NCBI GenBank assembly: GCA_022600935.1
Contig: JAHZJL010000285.1
Span: 1-38,480, forward strand
DNA from: Gammaproteobacteria bacterium
GTDB taxonomy: Bacteria > Pseudomonadota > Gammaproteobacteria > Methylococcales > DRLZ01
DNA: 38,480 nucleotides
Reading direction: 5' to 3'
How positions within the stretch are numbered: position 1 is the first letter of the stretch; the number at the start of each line of letters is the position of its first letter. Of the stretch, positions 7,707 to 17,062 are shown in pieces. A program made the translations under genes and the position numbers. Below the pieces are notes generated by a model. It saw only the letters and a list, made by a program, of their open reading frames with translations, had not been told where the DNA came from and searched no databases.

Positions 7707-8995
7707 GTCCACAAAAAATCATTTTGAGAAGACAAGGCTGCCAGTTCGACAGTTGTGATGGTATTTGTGTGAATTAAATCTGATGTATTGTTTTTGATAC
7801 CAACCCGAAAATAATTGGGCGTATAACCAAACAAAACACTGTGTTCCTGCGCATCCAGTCTCTTTTCAGTTTCCCAGAGTACAGGAACAGTTTGATTCAA
7901 CATGCGATTCATCGCATTGATTTTATCTTTTCTGACTCGCTCAGCGAGCTGTCTGGCTCTTGATTTTCGCACTGCAACCTCAACTTGATGGGGTAATTCT
8001 GCTGCGCGTGTACCGGTTCTGGGTGAATAAGGAAAGATATGAATATCTCCAAATTTTAAGGTCTCAACAAAATCCAGAGTCTGTTGCCATTCTGATTCAG
8101 TTTCTCCCGGAAACCCGGCAATGATATCGGTTGTGATATTCAAATCAGCGATATCCGCTCTCATACGTTCGACCATCGTTTGAAACGTGGTCGTTTTGCA
8201 ACGTCTGGCCATGCGTTGCAGCACCGAATCAGATCCGCTCTGCATGGGTAAATGCAAATGCGGCATCAGTCGTGGGTTTTCAAACACTGAATAAAAACCA
8301 TCATTCAGTTCCCAGGGTTCCAGGGAGCCAAGTCGAATTCTGGCAATATCGGTATCGACCAGAATAGTTTCGATCAGCCTGGTTAAATCAGTATTGATAT
8401 CACTACCGTAACCTCCAAGATGGACACCGGTTAAAACAATCTCTTGTACACCCTGGTCGTGCAAAACATTAATTTCCTCGATAATGTCTGTTACAGTCCG
8501 GCTTTTCTCTGCTCCTCTGGCAATGGTGACAATACAGAATGTACACTGATATCGACAACCATCCTGAACCTTGATAAACGCGCGTTGTTTTCCCAGTTTA
8601 AACAGCGTATGCGGATCATTTTCAATGTCGTTTGGCAAGCTGTCATTGGCCGACTGCCCAAGTAAATCAATGCCTTGCTCAACAACCTGATCTTTTTCGG
8701 TATTGTGAACGACCAGATCCACTTCAAGCAATGCGGCTGCCTGTTCAGTGTTTAACGACGCATAACACCCACTCATCAGCAGTTTTGCCTGAGGATTGTT
8801 TCTTTTTAACCGTCTCACCAAATGACGTGATTTACGCACTGCTTCCTGTGTCACGGCACAAGAATTCATGACGATCAGTTGCGCATCTTCTGCACGTGTC
8901 GCAATCGAGCAACCGGCCTGATTAAACTGCCTGGCCCAGGTTTGCAACTCGGCCTCATTCAGCCGACAACCCAGTGATGTAAGATATACCTGCAT
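7691..8995 (-). CDS. mtaB: tRNA (N6-threonylcarbamoyladenosine(37)-C2)-methylthiotransferase MtaB
   Basis: Radical-SAM CRYQCTFCIV, N-terminal MTTase domain (LGCRLNEAE, NSCAVT, SGCYA), TRAM-like C-terminus. Confidence 0.92.
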   Translation of the reverse strand: MQVYLTSLGCRLNEAELQTWARQFNQAGCSIATRAEDAQLIVMNSCAVTQEAVRKSRHLVRRLKRNNPQAKLLMSGCYASLNTEQAAALLEVDLVVHNTEKDQVVEQGIDLLGQSANDSLPNDIENDPHTLFKLGKQRAFIKVQDGCRYQCTFCIVTIARGAEKSRTVTDIIEEINVLHDQGVQEIVLTGVHLGGYGSDINTDLTRLIETILVDTDIARIRLGSLEPWELNDGFYSVFENPRLMPHLHLPMQSGSDSVLQRMARRCKTTTFQTMVERMRADIADLNITTDIIAGFPGETESEWQQTLDFVETLKFGDIHIFPYSPRTGTRAAELPHQVEVAVRKSRARQLAERVRKDKINAMNRMLNQTVPVLWETEKRLDAQEHSVLFGYTPNYFRVGIKNNTSDLIHTNTITTVELAALSSQNDFLWTTPVD

Positions 8996-9172
8996 AATAA
9001 TCGATAGCTTCGAATCAAGGCTGCACAGTTTATTGTGGAATGGTTCTTTTCACAAGCGGGAATTCAGATTGAACACTGTGTATCAGACTGACAAACTGTA
9101 AAATCATTCACTGTTTCGCACGCTTGAAACAACGTGTGTTGAGTTTGCTATTTTCAAAACAGATTACTGATG

Positions 9173-9214
9173 AGAAAAAAAAACCGGGTCCTGCAAAGCA
9201 GGCCCGGTTTGGGA
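9173..9214 (-). terminator. Strong Rho-independent terminator, minus strand
   Basis: AACCGGGTCCTGC-AAA-GCAGGCCCGGTT hairpin; on the minus strand it is followed by an uninterrupted T tract (complement of aaaaaaaa). Confidence 0.85.
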
Positions 9215-9531
9215 CTGTCTAGTGATGGCCACAGAGGGAGGAGGGGATGTGGGCAGGATACTGCAGCCACCTCATCATCAACAGTCACGGAAATAAGTAT
9301 GGCAGAATAACTGGAGTTCATTGAGAACGGGGTCACGAAAACCCGCTGAAATTCGGTACAGGACTGACGAATGGTGGTTTACTGGCGGCTGAACGGTTGA
9401 TTTACAGTATTATTGACTGCAAAAATATGTTTTGATCGTGACACATACAGCCAAACCCAGAAAAACCCCCCAGGAATTCAATTAATAATATTATAAACAA
9501 TCACTTGCATCAATTTTCAATCCATAAACTA

Positions 9532-11031
9532 TCATGCAGCCCGCCCATACAAATCCACCAGATTGCCTAATTGACGACAATGTTCATCATCGACCTGGTC
9601 CCAACTCAACTGCCATTGCCAGTTATTGTCGACTGTTCCCGGCGTATTCATTCGCTCTTCACTGGGTAAGGATAAAATATCCTGCATCGGTATCACCGCC
9701 AACTGGCTAACGGAAGACATCGCTTCTCGAATCAGAGTCCAGGCCGGATCCTGTTCGGTACTGGACAAGTAGTTATCCACATAAGACCGCGTCCATTCAT
9801 CTAGACTTGCATACCAGCCAGCGCTGGTATCATTATCATGCGTGCCGGTATAAACAACACTGTTGGGAATATGATTATGAGACAAATGGATATTATCTGC
9901 CCCGCCCCCAAAAGCAAATTGCAGCACTTTCATGCCGGGCAAGTCGAATTGATCGCGCAAGGCTTCCACTTCCTCAGTGATAATGCCCAGGTCTTCAGCT
10001 ATTAATGGCAGTAGTCCAAAACGCTGTATAAATGCCAGCAATAATTCTTCACCCGGTGCTTTTACCCAGTTACCATGAACAGCTGTTTCAGAACCTGCCG
10101 GAATTTCCCAATAAGATTCAAGCGCCCGAAAATGATCAAAACGTATACAATCAAACAATTCCAGCTGTGACTGCAAACGGCTGATCCACCATTGAAAACC
10201 GTCATTCTTCATGGACTCCCAGCTATACAAGGGATTACCCCATAACTGACCGGTGTCAGAAAAATAATCAGGTGGAACTCCGGCAACGACTCTGGCGCTA
10301 CCATCGGCATTCAGCTCAAACAATTCCTGATTCGCCCACACCGCATCACTGTTAAATGCAACAAAAATCGGCATATCACCAACCAGATAGACATTTTTTG
10401 AACTCGCATACTGTCTCAATTCCTGCCATTGCACATTGAATACGAATTGCTCAAAACAATACCGATCGATTTCTTTGCGGAATGTGTGTTGTGCGGATTC
10501 AATGGATTTATCATGACGATGACGATACTCGTCAGGCCATTGATTCCACTCGAGACCCGAAAATTCATCATGCAACGTCATAAACAATGCATAATCATCC
10601 AGCCATTCCCGATGATCCTGCTTATATTGGACAAACCCGGCCTTATCGTGTGGTAACGCTGATTGAATAAATCCTGTGTAAGCATCTGTTAATATTTGTT
10701 TGCGAAAGGATTCAGTGTTTTCAGTTGTCAATTCAAATTGGGGCTCCAGACTCTGTGCGGACAACCAGCCTTTCTCCATCAACCAGGGTAAGTCGATAAA
10801 CAATGCATTATTTGCATGCACAGACAGGGTTTGATAAGGCGATCCGTGATGATGAGTTGGTCCCAGCGGCAACATTTGCCAGACAGAGATTTTGGAATTG
10901 GCAAGAAAGTCAATAAAGTTCTTCGCTTCTTGTCCCAGATAACCGTTACCGTATGCTGCAGGAATTGATGTGATGTGCAGTAAAACACCTGCACGACGAT
11001 GATTCAGTATATTGATATATTTAGTTTTCAA
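9532..11031 (-). CDS. malQ: 4-alpha-glucanotransferase (amylomaltase)
   Basis: RRAGVLLHITSIP, LPLGPTHHHGSPYQ, IFVAFNSDAVWANQELF, RFDHFRALESYWEIPAG, IAEDLGIITEEVEALRD, VYTGTHDNDTS. Confidence 0.95.
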   Translation of the reverse strand: MKTKYINILNHRRAGVLLHITSIPAAYGNGYLGQEAKNFIDFLANSKISVWQMLPLGPTHHHGSPYQTLSVHANNALFIDLPWLMEKGWLSAQSLEPQFELTTENTESFRKQILTDAYTGFIQSALPHDKAGFVQYKQDHREWLDDYALFMTLHDEFSGLEWNQWPDEYRHRHDKSIESAQHTFRKEIDRYCFEQFVFNVQWQELRQYASSKNVYLVGDMPIFVAFNSDAVWANQELFELNADGSARVVAGVPPDYFSDTGQLWGNPLYSWESMKNDGFQWWISRLQSQLELFDCIRFDHFRALESYWEIPAGSETAVHGNWVKAPGEELLLAFIQRFGLLPLIAEDLGIITEEVEALRDQFDLPGMKVLQFAFGGGADNIHLSHNHIPNSVVYTGTHDNDTSAGWYASLDEWTRSYVDNYLSSTEQDPAWTLIREAMSSVSQLAVIPMQDILSLPSEERMNTPGTVDNNWQWQLSWDQVDDEHCRQLGNLVDLYGRAA

Positions 11032-11387
11032 TCTTTAATGTAGATAATAAAAATGTTTTAGTTGACTCAATGATGATGACATTTGTCACCATTATCTATG
11101 ACACTTGAGTGTACTCACTGTCTCAGTACTCAGACAAGAACACTGTGTGAAAAGCAATCTAAAGTTCAGAGACAGAATTCTTTCTGTTCAACAGACTATG
11201 CTTGAATTCTTCATCTGAAACAGGATAAAAACAGTCACCAAAAGGAGCTTAGCGTTGCTTTCAAACCAAGCTTTCCGATACAGATGTCAAACATAATTAA
11301 CCTGGATTACATATTGAATTGACTGATTGATATCTAAATAGTAACAACCAGTTCCAGACACTGGGATCTCAAATTGTATTGTTTGGG

Positions 11388-12677
11388 TCAAGACAATTGC
11401 TCTTCACTCCAGTCGGCCTTATGGATTTCCTGGCCAAGCATTTCCGGTGTTACCAGAACCACGCCTCCTGGAGACACATAAAAGCGTTCAGCATCTTTCT
11501 GGAGATCTTCACCAATCACCGTACCTTCCGGGATTCTGCAACCTTTATCCAGAATTGCTTTTTTGATCACTGAGTTTCGGCCAATATTGACTTTTGGCAA
11601 GATAACAGAGTCTTCGACCAGTCCGTATGAATTCACCCTGACATCAGAAAACACCAATGACCGGCGCACCGTTGAACCAGAAATCACTACACCACCTGAC
11701 ACCATTGAGTCGACGGCAGTCCCGCGTCGATTATCATCATCAAAAACAAATTTGGCCGGGGCATTCTGAGCCTGATAGGTCCAGATCGGCCAGGTTTGAT
11801 CATACAGGTTCATTTCGGGATCGACAGACACCAGCTCCATATTGGCCTGCCAGTAGGAATCAATGGTACCAACATCTCTCCAGTACGCCTGGCCACCGGT
11901 CTGAATATTCAGGAACGGGTATGCATAGACTCTGTACTTTTCAATAATGCTGGGAATGATGTCACTGCCAAAATCCCGTGTTGAGCCAGGAGTTGCCGCA
12001 TCCTTGATCAGTTGTTCATATAAAAAGCTGGCATTGAAAACATAAATTCCCATCGACGCCAAAGCGACATCTTCTCGTCCTGGTATATGAGGCGGGTTAT
12101 CGGGCTTCTCCACGAATGCCTTGACCATGTGGTCATTCTCGACATGCATCACCCCAAAGCCTTTGGCTTCCTCAAGAGACACTTCCAGACAGCCAATGGT
12201 TAAATCTGCCTGATTATCGACATGATAGGCAATCATCTGACCGTAATCCATCTTGTAAACATGGTCTCCGGCAAGTATGACAATGTATTCCGGTGCGCGG
12301 TTGCGGATGATATCGATATTCTGGTAAACCGCATCGGCTGTACCCAGATACCAGTCCTCGCTGATCCTTTGCTGAGCTGGAATGATATCAATAAACTCAC
12401 CAAATTCACCTCGCAGAAACCCCCAGCCATTAACCATATGCTTGATCAGGGAATCTGCTTTATACTGGGTTAACACCGCAATTCTGCGAATACCCGAATT
12501 AATACAATTGGATAACGGAAAATCGATAATCCTGAATTTACCACCAAAATGCACGGAAGGCTTGGCCCGCCAATCTGTCAGCTGCTTTAACCGGCTTCCA
12601 CGCCCACCGGCAAGCACTAACGCCATTGTTTGTTTTGTTAACACGCTCACGTATCGCTCATGCTGACTTTTTGGCAT
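11388..12677 (-). CDS. glgC: Glucose-1-phosphate adenylyltransferase (ADP-glucose pyrophosphorylase)
   Basis: [64 protein letters not shown]; strong RBS AAGGAGGTGCATTATG on the minus strand. Confidence 0.96.
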   Translation of the reverse strand: MPKSQHERYVSVLTKQTMALVLAGGRGSRLKQLTDWRAKPSVHFGGKFRIIDFPLSNCINSGIRRIAVLTQYKADSLIKHMVNGWGFLRGEFGEFIDIIPAQQRISEDWYLGTADAVYQNIDIIRNRAPEYIVILAGDHVYKMDYGQMIAYHVDNQADLTIGCLEVSLEEAKGFGVMHVENDHMVKAFVEKPDNPPHIPGREDVALASMGIYVFNASFLYEQLIKDAATPGSTRDFGSDIIPSIIEKYRVYAYPFLNIQTGGQAYWRDVGTIDSYWQANMELVSVDPEMNLYDQTWPIWTYQAQNAPAKFVFDDDNRRGTAVDSMVSGGVVISGSTVRRSLVFSDVRVNSYGLVEDSVILPKVNIGRNSVIKKAILDKGCRIPEGTVIGEDLQKDAERFYVSPGGVVLVTPEMLGQEIHKADWSEEQLS

Positions 12678-12794
12678 AATGCACCTCCTTATGCTGAGTA
12701 GAATTTGTTAGTATTGAATATCACTCGCAATTCATTGTACTCCCGGAAATGATCCGAAGTGAAGTAAAACTCACCCAACTTTAAAAAAAATTTT

Positions 12795-14999
12795 ATGATG
12801 ACTATTGACCCTGCATTACAACAAATCATTGAAGGACAACAGCATGATCCCTTTTCGGTACTGGGCCTTCACGACATCAACGGTAGACAGGAAGTCCGTG
12901 CGTTTTTACCTGAAGCGGAGTCAGTTCACATCGGACCCGGCAATATTCCCATGCAACGCATCGAAGGCACCGATCTGTTTAGTGCTGACGTCACCGGACA
13001 CAACCTGCCAGGTCATTATCAGTTAAGCTGGATCGATAAAGATGGCAAGCCAGGACAACATTACGATCCGTATAGCTTCCAACCCATCCTGGAAGATTTT
13101 GACCTGTATCTGTTTGCCCAGGGTAAACACTGGCATGTCTACAATATTCTTGGCTCACACATTAAAACCATCGACAATATCAGCGGCACCTGCTTTGCTG
13201 TATGGGCACCAAATGCCATGCGAGTCAGCGTGGTTGGCGACTTCAACCAATGGGACGGGCGCTGTCATCCGATGCGTTTCAGAAACAGCGGGGTCTGGGA
13301 AATCTTTATTCCCGGCCTGGATGCCGGAACAATTTACAAGTATGAAGTGATGAATCGTGACAGCAAGGATGTTCATCTCAAAACCGATCCTTATGCACAG
13401 CAATATCAAATACCGCCGGATACAGCATCAATCATTTCCGAAAAATCACAGTTTAAGTGGACTGATATAAGCTGGATTAAATACAAACAGGACATGGACT
13501 GGCAACACCAGCCAATGACAGTGTATGAAGTCCACCTTGGCTCCTGGCGCAAAACCGAGAAAGATCAGTATCTGACTTATCGTGAGCTGGCAGACGATCT
13601 GGTCAGCTATGTCAAAGATATGGGCTATACCCATATTGAATTACTCCCGATTACAGAACACCCTTATGCTCCGTCATGGGGATATCAGGCCACTGGATTT
13701 TTTGCTCCTACCAGCCGTTTCGGCGACCCGGATGATTTCCGTTATTTTGTCAATCGCTGCCATGAAGCGGATATCGGCATCATTCTGGACTGGGTGCCGG
13801 CGCATTTTCCCAAGGATGCCTTTGCTCTGGCCAGATTTGATGGAACTGCATTATACGAGCATGAAGATCCAAGGCAAGGCGAACATCGCGATTGGGGAAC
13901 CTATATCTTCAATTACGACCGTAACGAAGTGAAAAACTTTCTGCTGGCCAGCGCAGTTTTCTGGTTAGAAGAATTTCATATCGACGGATTGCGCGTCGAT
14001 GCTGTGGCGTCCATGTTATACCTCGACTATTCCCGAGAAGAACACGACTGGATACCCAATGAATATGGCGGCAACGAGAACCTGGCGGCCATCAGTTTTC
14101 TGCGTGAAATGAATCATGTGACTCAATCCGAAATCCCCGGATCGCTGATTATTGCCGAAGAATCCACCGCCTGGCCCGGTGTTACCCTGCCACCCGATGC
14201 AGACGGTCTGGGCTTCACCATGAAATGGAATATGGGCTGGATGCACGATACCTTGCAGTACATGCAAAAAGAACCGATCCATCGCAGCCATCACCACAAC
14301 AGTTTGTCTTTCGGGTTGCTCTATGCATTTACAGAGAACTTTGTGTTGCCGTTTTCACATGATGAAGTTGTCCATGGCAAAGGCTCCATGATTACCAAAA
14401 TGCCGGGGGATGACTGGCAGAAATTTGCCAATTTACGCATGTTATATACTTTTATGTTCACATACCCGGGCAAGAAATTATTGTTCATGGGTTGTGATTT
14501 TGCGCAACGAGACGAGTGGAACCAGAAACATTCACTCGACTGGCATCTGTTGCAATATGCACCTCATCAAGGGATTTCCGAACTGGTCACCGATCTTAAT
14601 CAGCTCTACAAATCTGCGGCTGCGTTACATTATCATGACTTTGAACCTGAAGGCTTTGAGTGGATCAGTTGTGACGATTCCAGTCAATCTGTCCTGACTT
14701 TTATGCGCAAGTGCAAAGAAGATAAAATTGTCGTTATTCTTAACTTTACTCCGGTGCCACGCGAGAATTACAGGATTGGGCTACACGATGCCGGAGTATA
14801 TGAAGAAATTCTCAATTCCGATTCAAGCATATACGGCGGCAATAATGTGGGCAACCACGGTTACAAGGAAACCGAGGACTACCCCTGGATGGACCGTGAA
14901 TATTCACTCAACCTGACATTGCCGCCATTGGCAGGCATCGTCCTGAAACTGACTGATCAAACCTCACCCAGCAAACAAACCAACGTAGTCACAGGTTAG
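12795..14999 (+). CDS. glgB: 1,4-alpha-glucan branching enzyme
   Basis: YEVHLGSWRK, GYTHIELLPITEHP, DWVPAHFPKD, DGLRVDAVASMLYLDY, IAEESTAWPGVT, LPFSHDEVVHGKGS. Confidence 0.96.
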   Translation: MMTIDPALQQIIEGQQHDPFSVLGLHDINGRQEVRAFLPEAESVHIGPGNIPMQRIEGTDLFSADVTGHNLPGHYQLSWIDKDGKPGQHYDPYSFQPILEDFDLYLFAQGKHWHVYNILGSHIKTIDNISGTCFAVWAPNAMRVSVVGDFNQWDGRCHPMRFRNSGVWEIFIPGLDAGTIYKYEVMNRDSKDVHLKTDPYAQQYQIPPDTASIISEKSQFKWTDISWIKYKQDMDWQHQPMTVYEVHLGSWRKTEKDQYLTYRELADDLVSYVKDMGYTHIELLPITEHPYAPSWGYQATGFFAPTSRFGDPDDFRYFVNRCHEADIGIILDWVPAHFPKDAFALARFDGTALYEHEDPRQGEHRDWGTYIFNYDRNEVKNFLLASAVFWLEEFHIDGLRVDAVASMLYLDYSREEHDWIPNEYGGNENLAAISFLREMNHVTQSEIPGSLIIAEESTAWPGVTLPPDADGLGFTMKWNMGWMHDTLQYMQKEPIHRSHHHNSLSFGLLYAFTENFVLPFSHDEVVHGKGSMITKMPGDDWQKFANLRMLYTFMFTYPGKKLLFMGCDFAQRDEWNQKHSLDWHLLQYAPHQGISELVTDLNQLYKSAAALHYHDFEPEGFEWISCDDSSQSVLTFMRKCKEDKIVVILNFTPVPRENYRIGLHDAGVYEEILNSDSSIYGGNNVGNHGYKETEDYPWMDREYSLNLTLPPLAGIVLKLTDQTSPSKQTNVVTG

Positions 15000-15076
15000 G
15001 GGCAAACTTCTCAATCAGCTGACGACCAAGTTTTACGAACAATCCATTTCCTTAAAACTAACTGCATACTCTATAT

Positions 15077-16747
15077 ATGGCTCAATTTGTCTACACCATG
15101 AACCGGGTGGGTAAAGTCGTCCCACCCAAACGCATTATTCTTGAAAATATTTCGTTATCCTTTTTCCCAGGGGCCAAAATCGGCGTTCTGGGACTCAATG
15201 GCTCCGGCAAATCGAGTCTGCTACGCATCATGGCCGGTATAGACAAAGACTTTAACGGCGAAGCCAGGCCACAACCCAATATCAACATTGGTTATTTGCC
15301 TCAGGAACCCGAACTCGATGAATCGACCGATGTTCGCGGCAATGTCGAACAAGGTCTGGGTGACATCAAAACCATACTGGATCGCTTCAACGAAGTCAGC
15401 ATGAAATTTGCCGAACCGATGAGCGATGACGAAATGAATGCCCTGCTTGAAGAACAAGGAGCGTTACAGGCAAAAATTGATGCTGCCGATGGCTGGAATC
15501 TGGAACGCACCCTGGATATCGCAGCCGAAGCGCTTCGTTTACCGGAATGGGATGCGGATGTTAAAAACCTGTCCGGTGGTGAAAAAAGACGGGTAGCCTT
15601 GTGCCGTTTACTGTTATCCAAACCGGACATGTTGTTGCTGGATGAACCAACCAACCACCTTGATGCAGAATCAGTGGCCTGGCTGGAACATTTCCTTGAA
15701 GAATACCCCGGCACTGTGGTCGCGGTAACCCATGACCGGTATTTTCTTGATAATGTCGCAGGCTGGATTCTGGAACTTGACCGGGGTCACGGTATCCCCT
15801 GGGAGGGCAATTACTCCTCCTGGCTGGAGCAGAAAGAAGCCCGTCTGGAAACCGAAGAAAGAACCAGTTCGGCCAGGCGCAAAGCCATGCAAGCCGAACT
15901 TGAATGGGTGCGCAGCAACCCCAAGGGTCGACATGCCAAAAGCAAAGCGCGACTGGCACGCTTCCAGGAGTTGAGCTCTGAAACCGAACAAAAGCGTAAC
16001 GAAACCCATGAAATCTATATTCCGCCAGGTCCCAGACTTGGCGATGAAGTCGTTATCGCAGAACAGCTCAGCAAAGGGTTTGGTGATCGCCTGTTAATTG
16101 AAGACTTGAGCTTTAACCTTCCACCTGGTGGTATTGTCGGTATTATTGGCGCCAATGGTGCGGGTAAAACCACATTATTCAGGATGATTGCTGCTCAGGA
16201 ACAACCGGATTCAGGTTCTCTGAAACTCGGAGAAACAGTAAAACTGGCGTATGTCGATCAAAGTCGCGCCAACCTCGATGACAGTAAAACCGTTTGGGAG
16301 GAAATCTCTGAAGGCCAGGATATTATACAGGTTGGAAACTATCAGACACCTTCCCGTGCTTATGTCGGGCGTTTTAACTTCAAAGGCCAGGACCAGCAAA
16401 AACACATTGGTAACCTGTCCGGCGGTGAACGCAACCGGGTTCATCTGGCAAAAGTGTTACGCAGCGGCGGCAATCTGTTGTTACTCGATGAACCGACCAA
16501 CGATCTGGATGTCGAGACATTACGGGCACTGGAGGAAGCGCTGCTGGCTTTTCCGGGCTGTGCTGTAGTGATTTCGCATGACCGCTGGTTTCTTGACCGT
16601 ATTGCCACCCATATTCTGGCTTTTGAAGGCGACAGCCAGGTAGTCTGGTTCGAAGGTAATTTCGCCGATTACGAAGTTGACCGAAAACGCCGACTCGGTG
16701 CAGATGCAGACACACCACATCGGGTCAGGTATAAAAAACTCGCTTAA
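15077..16747 (+). CDS. ettA: Energy-dependent translational throttle protein EttA (ABC-F ATPase)
   Basis: Two ABC domains ([48 protein letters not shown]), no TM segments, [20 protein letters not shown]-terminus. Confidence 0.95.
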   Translation: MAQFVYTMNRVGKVVPPKRIILENISLSFFPGAKIGVLGLNGSGKSSLLRIMAGIDKDFNGEARPQPNINIGYLPQEPELDESTDVRGNVEQGLGDIKTILDRFNEVSMKFAEPMSDDEMNALLEEQGALQAKIDAADGWNLERTLDIAAEALRLPEWDADVKNLSGGEKRRVALCRLLLSKPDMLLLDEPTNHLDAESVAWLEHFLEEYPGTVVAVTHDRYFLDNVAGWILELDRGHGIPWEGNYSSWLEQKEARLETEERTSSARRKAMQAELEWVRSNPKGRHAKSKARLARFQELSSETEQKRNETHEIYIPPGPRLGDEVVIAEQLSKGFGDRLLIEDLSFNLPPGGIVGIIGANGAGKTTLFRMIAAQEQPDSGSLKLGETVKLAYVDQSRANLDDSKTVWEEISEGQDIIQVGNYQTPSRAYVGRFNFKGQDQQKHIGNLSGGERNRVHLAKVLRSGGNLLLLDEPTNDLDVETLRALEEALLAFPGCAVVISHDRWFLDRIATHILAFEGDSQVVWFEGNFADYEVDRKRRLGADADTPHRVRYKKLA

Positions 16748-17062
16748 TGCAAAAAGGCAGTTTAGTACAGTCAGCAGTTATGCCTGAACTACTCCTTGTT
16801 AAGACAGCTAAAATAGCGACGGGATTCAATGCCATCCATCGCTGACAGACCATGATAGGGCCAGTTTTCCATGATAAACAAATAAATACAGTAACCCTGA
16901 ATTCACAAATGATTACTCAGCAAGAATTGTGCTCACTGTCAGGTTGGTGCTAGACTACCTCGCAAGTTTGCGTCACTGAGACAGGTTTTTACTTGAAAAT
17001 GCATCTTTCAAATCTGTCAGCCAGAAAACCCGGAGCATAGACAACATAATCAATAAACAATC

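Noticed and set aside
9154-9336. 60-aa minus-strand ORF downstream of malQ
   Set aside because: Runs through the strong terminator hairpin and its T tract (RTRFFFLI is the T tract); unlikely to be a real protein.
15301-16718. Minus-strand ORFs of 112-137 aa within ettA
   Set aside because: Antisense shadow ORFs of a conserved ABC-F gene; low-complexity Ser/Arg-rich composition.
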